A model generated the notes under the pieces. It was not told where the DNA came from. It saw only the letters and a program-made list of their open reading frames with translations, and ran no database searches. A stretch of DNA of 64,000 bases from Loripinus fragilis (lineage: Eukaryota > Mollusca > Bivalvia > Lucinida > Lucinidae): positions 17,668,687 to 17,732,686 of the forward strand of contig OZ026522.1 of the NCBI GenBank assembly GCA_964019695.1, written 5' to 3'. The translations under genes and the position numbers were made by a program. Within the stretch, counting starts at the first letter, position 1. Each line of letters begins with the position of its first letter. Positions 54,096 to 64,000 of the stretch are shown here, in pieces.

Positions 54096-57000
54096 AAAAT
54101 TCTTTGTTCCACTCATCAAAAGAAGTGTTTCTACAAACTTTTGGCAGTTTTTGGAAAAGTGAATTTTTGACGGAAAATCGACAGCCGCTGACCTTACAAA
54201 AATGGTAAAAAATTTTACTATCTCAAAATGTGCTAAGAAAATATTTTTTGGCAAAATTCTTTGTTCCACTCATCAAAAGAAGTGTTTCTACAAACTTTTA
54301 GGCAGTTTTTGCAAAATTGAATTTTTGACGGAAAATCGACAGCCGCGGACCTTACAAAAATGGTGAAAATTTTGTACTATCTCAAATATGCTAAGATTTT
54401 TTTTGGCAAAATTCTTAGTTCCACTCATCAAAAGAAGTGTTTCTACAAACTTTTAGGCAGTTTTTGGAAAATTGAATTTTTGACTGAAAATCGACAGCTG
54501 CGGACTTTACAGAATTGGTGAAAATTTTGTACTATCTCAAATGTTTTAAGAAAATATTTTTTGGCAAAATTCTATGTTCCACTCAGCAAAAGAAGTGTTT
54601 CTACAAACTTTTAGGCAGTTTTTGGATAATTGAATTTTTTGACGGAAAATCAACAGCCGCGGACCTTACAAAAAGGGTGAAAATTTTGTACTATCTCAAA
54701 ATGTGCTAAGATTTTTTTTTCGGGCAAAATTCTTTGTTCCACTCAGCAAAAGAAATGTTTCTCCAAACTTTTAGGCAGTTTTTGCAAAATTGAATTTTTG
54801 ACGGAAAATCAACAGCTGCGGACCTTACAAAAATGGTAAAAATATGTACTATCTCAAAATGTGCTAAGAAAATATTTTTTGGCAAAATTCTTTTTTCCAC
54901 TCATCAAAAGAAGTGTTTCTCCAAACTTTTAGGCAGCTTTGGAAAATTGAATTTTTGATGGAAAATCGACAGCCGCTGACCTTACAAAAATGGTAAAAAT
55001 ATGTACTATCTCAAAATGTGCTAAGAAAACGTTCTTTGGCGAAATTCTTTGTTCCACTCATCAAAAGAAGTGTTTCTACAAACTTTTAGGCAGTTTTTGG
55101 AAAATTGAATTTTTGACGGAAAATCGACAGCAGCGGACCTTACAAAAATGGTAAAAATATGTACTATCTCAAAATGTGCTAAGAAAATATTTTTTGGCAA
55201 AATTATTTGTTCCACTCATCAAAAGAAGTGTTTCTCCAAACTTTTAGGCAGTTTTTGGAAAATTGAATTTTTGATGGATAATCGACAGCCGCGGACCTTA
55301 CAAAAATGGTAAAAATTTGTACTATCTCAAAATGTGCTAAGAAAATATTTTTTGGCAAAATTCTTTGTTCCACTCATCAAAAGAAGTGTTTCTACAAACT
55401 TTTCGGCAGTTTTTGCAAAATTGAATCATTGACGGAATATCGACAGCGGCGGACCTTACAAAAATGGTGAAAATTTTGTACTATCTCAAATATGCTAAGA
55501 TTTTTTTTTTGGCAAAATTCTTAGTTCCACTCATCAAAAGAAGTGTTTCTACAAACTTTTAGGCAGTTTTTGGAAAATTGAATTTTGACGGAAAATTGAC
55601 AGCTGCGGACTTTACAGAATTGGTGAAAATTTTGTACTATCTCAAATGTTTTAAGAAAATATTTTTTGGCAAAATTCTATGTTCCACTCAGCAAAAGAAG
55701 TGTTTCTACAAACTTTTAGGCAGTTTTTGGATAATAAAATTTTTTGACGGAAAATCGACAGCCGCGGACCTTACAAAAATGGTAAAAATTTGTACTATCT
55801 CAAAATGTGCTAAGAATTTTTTTTTTGGCAAAATTCTTTGTTCCACTCATCAAAATAAGTGTTTCTACAAAATTTAAGACAGTTTTTAAAAAATTGAATT
55901 TTTGACGGAAAAATGACAGCCGCGGACCTTACAAAAATGGTGAAAATTTTGTACTATCTCAAAATGTGCTAAAAAAACATTCTTTGGCAAAATTCTTCAT
56001 TCCACTCAGCAAAAGAAGTGTTTTCTACAAACTTTAAGGCATTTTTTGGAAATTGAATTTTTGACGGAAAATCGACAGCCGCGGACCTTACAAAAATGGT
56101 AAAAATTTGTACTATCTCAAAATGTGCTAAGAAAATATTTTTTGGCAAAATTCTTTGTTCCACTCATCAAAAGAAGTGTTTCTCCAAACTTTTAGGCAGT
56201 TTTTGGAAAATTGAATTTTTGATGGAAAATCGACAGCCGCGGACCTTACAAAAATGGTGAAAATTTTGTACTATCTCAAAATGTGCTAAGAAAACATTCT
56301 TTGGCAAAATTCTTTGTTCCACTCATCAAAAGAAATGATTCTACAAATTTTTAGGCAGTTTTTGGAAAATTGAATTTTTGACGGAAAATCGACAGCCGCG
56401 GACCTTACAAAAATGGTAAAAATATGTACTATCTCAAAATGTGCTAAGAAAATATTTTTTGGCAAAATTCTTTATTCCACTCATCAGAAGTGTTTCTACA
56501 AACTTTTAGGCAGTTTTTGGAAAATTGAATTTTTGATGGAAAATCGACAGCCGCGGACCTTACAAAATTGGTGAAAATTTTGTACTATCTCAAATGTGCT
56601 AAGAAAATATTTTTTTTTGGCAAAATTCTTTGTTCCACACATCAAAAGATGTGATTTTACAAACTTTGAGGCAGTTTTTTGAAATTTGAATTTTTGACGG
56701 AAAATCGACAGCCGCGGACCTTACAAAAATGGTAAAAATTTGTACTATCTCAAAATGTGCTAAGAATTTTTTTTTTGGCAAAATTCTTTGTTCCACTCAT
56801 CAAAATAAGTGTTTCTACAAAATTTAAGACAGTTTTTAAAAAATTGAATTTTTGACGGAAAAATGAAAGCCGCGGACCTTACAAAAATGGTGAAAATTTT
56901 GTACTATCTCAAAATGTGCTAAAAAAACATTCTTTGGCAAAATTCTTCATTCCACTCAGCAAAAGAAGTGTTTTCTACAAACTTTTAGGCATTTTTTGGA

Positions 57001-60000
57001 AATTGAATTTTTGACGGAAAATCGACAGCCGCGGACCTTACAAAAATGGTAAAAATTTGTACTATCTCAAAATGTGCTAAGAAAATATTTTTTGGCAAAA
57101 TTCTTTGTTCCACTCATCAAAAGAAGTGTTTCTCCAAACTTTTAGGCAGTTTTTGGAAAATTGAATTTTTGATGGAAAATCGACAGCCGCGGACCTTACA
57201 AAAATGGTGAAAATTTTGTACTATCTCAAAATGTGCTAAGAAAACATTCTTTGGCAAAATTCTTTGTTCCACTCATCAAAAGAAATGATTCTACAAATTT
57301 TTAGGCAGTTTTTGGAAAATTGAATTTTTGACGGAAAATCGACAGCCGCGGACCTTACAAAAATGGTAAAAATATGTACTATCTCAAAATGTGCTAAGAA
57401 AATATTTTTTGGCAAAATTCTTTATTCCACTCATCAGAAGTGTTTCTACAAACTTTTAGGCAGTTTTTGGAAAATTGAATTTTTGATGGAAAATCGACAG
57501 CCGCGGACCTTACAAAATTGGTGAAAATTTTGTACTATCTCAAATGTGCTAAGAAAATATTTTTTTTTTGCAAAATTCTTTGTTCCACACATCAAAAGAA
57601 GTGATTTTACAAACTTTGAGGCAGTTTTTGGAAATTTGAATTTTTGACGGAAAATCGACAGCCGCGGACCTTACAAAAATGGTGAAAATTTTGTACTATC
57701 TCAAAATGTGCTAAGAAAATATTTTTTGGCAAAATTCTTTGTTCCACTCAGCAAAAGGAGTGTTTCTACAAACTTTTAGGCAGTTTTTGGAAAATTGAAT
57801 TTTTGACGGAAAATCGACAGCCGCGGACCTTACAAAAATGTTAAAATTTGTACTATCTCAAAATAATCTAAGTAAATATTTTTTGGCAAAATTCTTTGTT
57901 CCACTCATCAAAAGAAGTTTTTCTACAAACTTTGAGGCAGTTTTTGGAAAATTGAATTTTTGACGGAAAATCGACAGCCGCGGACCTTACAAAAATGGTG
58001 AAAATTTTGTACTATCTCAAAATGTGCTAAGAAAACATTCTATGGCAAAATTCTTTATTCCACCCAGCAAAAGAAGTGTTTCTACAAACTTTGAGGCAGT
58101 TTTTGGAAATTTGAATTTTTGACGGAAAATCGACAGCCGCAGACCTTACAAAAATGGTAAAAATATGTACTATCTCAAAATGTGCTAAGAAAATATTTTT
58201 TAGCAAAATTCTTTGTTCCACTCATCAAAAGACGTGTTTCTCTAAACTTTTAGGCAGTTTTTGGAAAATTGAATTTTTGATGGAAAATCGACAGCCGCGG
58301 ACCTTACAAAAATGGTGAAAATTTTGTACTATCTCAAAATGTGCTAAGAAAACACTCTTTGGCAAAATTCTTTATTCCACTCATCAAAAGAAGTGTTTCT
58401 ACAAACTTTTATGCAGTTTTTGGAAAATTGAATTTTTGACGGAAAATCGACAGCCGCGGACCTTACAAAAATGGTGAAAATTTTGTAATATCTCAAATAT
58501 GCTAAGAATTTTTTTTTTGCAAAATTCTTAGTTCCACTCATCAAAAGAAGTGTTTCTACAAACTTTTAGGCAGTTTTTGGAAAATTGAATTTTTGACGGA
58601 AAATCGACAGCTGCGGACTTTACAGAATTGGTGAAAATTTTTGTACTATCTCAAATGTGCTAAGAAAATTTTTTTTGGCAAAATTCTTTGTTCCACTCAG
58701 CAAAAGAAGTGTTTCTACAAACTTTGAGGCAGTTTTTGGATAATTGAATTTTTTGAATGAAAATTGACAGCCGCGGACCTTACAAAAATGGTGAAAATTT
58801 TGAACTATCTCAAAATGTGCTAAGAATTTTTTTTCAGGCAAAATTCTTTGTTCCACTCATCAAAAGAAGTGTTTCTCCAAACCTTTAGGCAGTTTTTGCA
58901 AAATTGAATTTTTGACGGAAAATCGACAGCCGCGGACCTTACAAAAATGGTAAAAATTTGTACTATCTCAAAATGTGCTAAGAAAATATTTTTGGCAAAA
59001 TTCTTTATTCCACTCAGCAAAAGAAGTGTTTCTACAAACTTTTAGGCAGTTTTTGGAAAATTGAATTTTTGACAGAAAATCGACAGCTGCGGACCTTACA
59101 AAAATGGTAAAAATATGTACTATCTCAAAATGTGCTAAGAAAATATTTTTTGGCAAAATTCTTTGTTCCACTCATCAGAAGTGTTTCTACAATTTTTTAG
59201 GCAGTTTTTGGAAAATTGAATTTTTGATGGAAAATCGACAGCCGCGGACCTTACAAAAGTGGTGAAAATTTTGTACTATCTCAAAATGTGCTAAGAAAAC
59301 ATTCTTTGGCAAAATTCTTTATTCCACTCATCAAAAGAAGTGTTTCTACAAACTTTTAGGCAGTTTTTGGAAAATTGAATTTTTGACGGAAAATCGACAG
59401 CCGCGGACCTTACAAAATATGGTGAAAATTTTGTAATATCTCAAAATGTGCTAAGAATTTTTTCAGGCTAAATTCTTTGTTCCACTCAGCAAAAGAAGTG
59501 TTTCTACAAACTTTTAAGCAGTTTTTGGAAATTGAATTTTTGATGGAAAATCAACAGCCGCGGACCTTACAAAAATGGTGAAAATTTTGAACTATCTCAA
59601 ATGTACTGAGAAAATATTTTTTGGCAAAATTCTTTGTTTCACTCATCAAAAGAAGTGTTTCTACAAACTTTTAGGCAGTTTTTGGAAAATTGAATTTTTG
59701 ACGGAAAATCAACAGCCGCGGACCTTACAAAAATGGTGAAAATTTTGAACTATCTCAAATGTACTAAGAAAATATTTTTTGGCAAAATTCTTTGTTCCAC
59801 CCAGCAAAAGAAGTGTTTCTACAAACTTTTAGGCAGTTTTTGGAAAATAGAATTTTTGACGGAAAGTCGACAGCCGCAGACCTTACAAAAATGGTGAAAA
59901 TTTTGTACTATCTCAAAATGTGCAAAGAAAACATTCTATGGCAAAATTCTTTGTTCCACTCATCAAAAGAAATGATTCTACAAATTTTTAGGCAGTTTTT

Positions 60001-63000
60001 GGAAAATTGAATTTTTGACGGAAAATCGACAGCCGCGCCCCTTACAAAAATGGTAAAAATTTGTACTATCTCAAAATGTGCTAAGAAAATATTTTTGGCA
60101 AAATTCTTTAAACCACTCAGCAAAAGAAGTGTTTCTACAAACTTTGAGGCAGTTTTTGGAAAATTGAATTTTTACGGAAAATTGACGGCAGCGGACCTTA
60201 CAAAAATGGTGAAAATTTTGTACTATCTCAAAATGTGCTAAGAAAATATTTTTGGCAAAATTCTTTATTCCACTCAGCAAAAGGAGTGTTTCTACAAACT
60301 TTGAGGCAGTTTTTGGAAAATTGAATTTTTGACGGAAAATCGACAGCCGCGGACCTTACAAAAATGGTAAAAATTTGTACCATCTCAAAATGTGCTAAGA
60401 AAATATTTTTTGGCAAAATTCTTTGTTCCACTCATCAAAAGAAGTTTTTCTACAAACTTTTAGGCAGTTTTTGGAAAATTGAATTTTTGACGAAAAATCG
60501 ACAGCCCCGAACCTTACAAAAATGGTGAAAATTTTGTACTATCTCAAAATGTGCTAAGAAAATATTTTTTGGCAAAATTCTTTGTTCCACTCAGCAAAAG
60601 GAGTGTTTCTACAAACTTTTAGGCAGTTTTTGGAAAATTGAATTTTTTACGGAAAATTGACAGCCGCGGACCTTACAAAAATGGTGAATATTTTGTAATA
60701 TCTCAAATATGCTAAGAATTTTTTTTTTGGCAAAATACTTAGTTCCACTCATCAAAAGAAGTGTTTCTGCAAACTTTTAGGCAGTTTTTGGAAAATTGAA
60801 TTTTTGACGGAAAATCGACAGCCGCGGACCTAACAAAATTGGTGAAAATTTTGTACTATCTCAAATGTGCTAAGAAAACATTTTTTTGGCAAAATTCTTT
60901 GTTCCACTCATCAAAAGAAGTGATTCTACAAACTTTGAGGCAGTTTTTGGAAAATTGAATTTTTGACGGAAAATCGACAGCCGCGGACCTTACAAAAATG
61001 GTATAAATTTGTACTATCTCAAAATGTGCTAAGAAAATATTTTTTGGCAAAATTCTTTGTTCCACTCATCAAAAGAAGTGTTTCTACAAACTTTTAGGCA
61101 GTTTTTGGAAAATTGAATTTTTGACGAAAAATCGACAGCCGCGGACCTTACAAAAATGGTGAAAATTTTGTACTATCTCAAAATGTACTAAGAAAACATT
61201 CTTTGGCAAAATTCTTTGTTCCACTCATCAGAAGTGTTTCTACAATTTTTTAGGCAGTTTTTGGAAAATTGAATTTTTGATGGAAAATCGACAGCCGCGG
61301 ACCTTACAAAAGTGGTGAAAATTTTGTACTATCTCAAAATGTGCTAAGAAAACATTCTTTGGCAAAATTCTTTATTCCACTCATCAAAAGAAGTGTTTCT
61401 ACAAACTTTTAGGCAGTTTTTGGAAAATTGAATTTTTGACGGAAAATCGACAGCCGCGGACCTTACAAAAATGTTAAAATTTGTACTATCTCAAAATAAT
61501 CTAAGTAAATATTTTTTGGCAAAATTCTTTGTTCCACTCATCAAAAGAAGTTTTTCTACAAACTTTGAGGCAGTTTTTGGAAAATTGAATTTTTGACGGA
61601 AAATCGACAGCCGCGGACCTTACAAAAATGGTGAAAATTTTGTACTAAGTCAAATGTGCTAAGAAATTTTTTTGGGCAAAATTCTTTGTTCCACTCATCA
61701 AAAGAAGTGTTTCTACAAACTTTTAGGCAGTTGTTGCAAAATTGAATTTTTGACGGGAAATCGACAGCCCCGGACCTTACAAAAATGGTGAAAATTTTGT
61801 ACTATCTCAAAATGTGCTAAGAAAACATTCTTTGGCAAAATTCTTTGTTCCACTCATCAAAAGAAGTGTTTCTACAAACTTTTAGGCAGTTGTTGCAAAA
61901 TTGAATTTTTGACGGGAAATCGACAGCCCCGGACCTTACAAAAATGGTGAAAATTTTGTACTATCTCAAAATGTGCTAAGAAAACATTCTTTGGCAAAAT
62001 TCTTTGTTCCACTCATCAAAAGAAGTGTTCCTACAAACTTTTAGGCAGTTGTTGGAAAATTGAATTTTGACTGAAAATCGACAGCCGTGGACCTTACAAA
62101 AATGGTGAAAATTTGTACTATCTCAAAATGTGCTAAGAAAATATTTTTTGACAAAATTCTTTGTTCCACTCATTAAAAGAAGTGATTCTACAAACTTTGA
62201 GGCAGTTTTTGGAAAATTGAATTTTTGACGGAAAATCGACAGCCGCGGACCTTACAAAAATGGTATAAATTTGTACTATCTCAAAATGTGCTAAGAAAAT
62301 ATTTTTTGGCAAAATTCTTTGTTCCACTCATCAAAAGAAGTGTTTCTACAAACTTTTAGGCAGTTTTTGGAAAATTGAATTTTTGACGAAAAATCGACAG
62401 CCGCGGACCTTACAAAAATGGTGAAAATTTTGTACTATCTCAAAATGTGCTAAGAAAACATTCTTTGGCAAAATTCTTTATTCCACCCAGCAAAAGAAGT
62501 GATTCTACAAGCTTTTAGGCATTTTTTGGAAAATTGAATTTTTGACGGAAAATCGACAGCCGCGGACCTTACAAAATTGGTGAAAATTTTGTACTATCTC
62601 AAATGTGCTAAGAAAATATTTTTTTGGCAAAATTCTTTGTTCCACTCATCAAAAGAAGTGTTTCTACAAACTTTTAGGCAGTTTTTGGAAAATTGAATTT
62701 TTGACGGAAAATCGACAGCCGGGGACCTTACAAAAAAGGTGAAAATTTTGTACTATCTCAAAATGAGCTAAGATTTTTTTTTCGGGCAAAATTCTTTGTT
62801 CCACTCATCAAAAGAAGTGTTTCTACAAACTTTGAGGCAGTTGTTGGAAAATTGAATTTTTGACGGAAAATCGACAGCCGCGGACCTTACAAAATTGGTG
62901 AAAATTTTGTACTATCTCAAATGTGCTCAGAAAATATTTTTTGGCAAAATTCTTTGTTCCACTCAGCAAAAGGAGTGTTTCTACAAACTTTTAGGCAGTT

Positions 63001-64000
63001 TTTGGAAAATTGAATTTTTGACGGAAAATCAACAGCCGCGGACCTTACAAAAATGGTAAAAATTTGTACTATCTCAAAATGTGCTAAGAAAATAATTTTT
63101 GGCAAAATTCTTTGTTCCACTCATCAAAAGAAGTGTTTCTACAAACTTTTAGGCAGTTTTTGGAAAATTGAATTTTTGACGGAAAATCGACAGCTGCGAC
63201 CTTACAAAAATGGTGAAAATTTTGTACTATCTCAAAATGTGCTAAGAAAACATTCTTTGGCAAAATTCTTTATTCCACCCAGCAAAAGAAGTGTTTCTAC
63301 AAACTTTTAAGCAGTTTTTGCAAAATTAAATTTTTGACGGAAAATCGACAGCTGCAGACCTTACAAAAATGGTAAAAATATGTACTATCTCAAAATGTGC
63401 TAAGAAAACACTCTTTGGCAAAATTCTTTGTTCCACTCAGCAAAAGTAGTGTTTCAACAAACTTTTAGGCAGTTTTTGGAAAATTAATTTTTTGACGGAA
63501 AATCGACAGCCGCGGACCTTACAAAAATGGTAAAAATATGTACTATCTCAAAATGTGCTAAGAAAATATTTTTTGGCAAAATTCTTTGTTCCACTCATCA
63601 AAAGAAGTGTTTCTACAAACTTTTAGGCAGTTTTTGGAAAATTGAATTTTTGACGGAAAATCGACAGCCGCGAGCCTTACAAAAATGGTGAAAATTTTGT
63701 ACTAAGTCAAATGTGCTAAGAAATTTTTTTGGGCAAAATTCTTTGTTCCACTCATCAAAAGAAGTGTTTCTACAAACTTTTAGGCAGTTGTTGCAAAATT
63801 GAATTTTTGACGGGAAATCGACAGCCCCGGACCTTACAAAAATGGTGAAAATTTTGTACTATCTCAAAATGTGCTAAGAAAACATTCTTTGGCAAAATTC
63901 TTTGTTCCACTCATCAAAAGAAGTGTTTCTACAAACTTTTAGGCAGTTGTTGGAAAATTGAATTTTGACTGAAAATCGACAGCCGTGGACCTTACAAAAA
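54096..64000. repeat. Satellite array, about 158-bp unit, roughly 60 copies, open at window end
   Basis: The unit contains TTCTTTGTTCCACTCATCAA, GTGTTTCTACAAACTTTTAG, GCAGTTTTTGGAAAATTGAA, GACGGAAAATCGACAGCCGC and GTACTATCTCAAAATGTGCT. Unit length varies slightly with T-tract length and small indels. Phased A and T tracts surround a GC-rich core (GACAGCCGCGGACC). Higher-order copies exist: a 950-bp block (six units) at about 55740-56690 repeats at 56690-57640; 60900-61180 repeats at about 62160-62440; 61645-62095 partly repeats at 63703-64000. Minus-strand frames of about 65 codons are repeat by-products. Confidence 0.95.

Noticed and set aside
54515..63310. Many about 65-codon frames such as MEQRILPKNIFLAHFEIVQI
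   Set aside because: They recur with every satellite unit and are cut by stops because the unit is not a multiple of three. They are not a protein family.

Overview
This window is eukaryotic, repeat-rich, AT-rich genomic DNA, most likely from a bivalve mollusc. The grounds are spliced exons with canonical GT/AG introns, tRNA-derived SINEs, many short inverted-repeat (MITE-like) families, and a protein that aligns along its length with animal CTC1. The species assignment is inference; no search was run.

The only gene I can support spans 75-42614 on the + strand. It is the 3' part of CTC1, the largest subunit of the CST (CTC1-STN1-TEN1) single-strand DNA-binding complex of telomere and replication biology. 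I rebuilt 15 coding exons from splice sites and codon phase. Together they give 3921 nt: 1306 codons plus a TAA stop, with all 14 junctions in phase. The upstream exons lie outside the window. Exon 8 is very large (1860 nt) and carries a lineage-specific low-complexity insert with 20-residue and 7-residue repeats. Exon 12 encodes a Cys zinc ribbon.

The most unusual observation is how often pieces of this gene's own exons have been re-copied into the intron just beside them. Exons 1, 7, 9, 10, 11 and 12 each have one to about ten extra copies of the exon 3' end plus its 5' splice donor downstream. Exon 13 has an extra upstream copy of its acceptor and 5' half. The extreme case is exon 12: the zinc-ribbon coding end plus donor forms a 142-bp tandem array of eight near-identical units and a decayed ninth. 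Independently, TA-target inverted-repeat elements sit inside the GTA of two 5' splice sites (exons 9 and 14) and 13 bases behind a third (exon 13).

The introns are otherwise filled by SINEs, hairpin MITEs, two TA-flanked elements of about 1.4-1.5 kb, a 3.55-kb inverted-repeat transposon with no recognisable transposase, a 29-bp minisatellite and a (GGCT/AGTC)n tetranucleotide tract.

Downstream of CTC1, 42.6-48.1 kb is nested MITEs and dispersed elements. 48.2-51.9 kb is a purine-rich (AGTAGAGAA/GTGCGAGT) minisatellite containing a 1281-bp duplication. 51.9-54.1 kb is mostly single-copy, with a doubtful small ORF and a TATA-like motif. From 54.1 kb to the end the window is one satellite array of about 158-bp units (roughly 60 copies) with higher-order duplications, continuing beyond the window.
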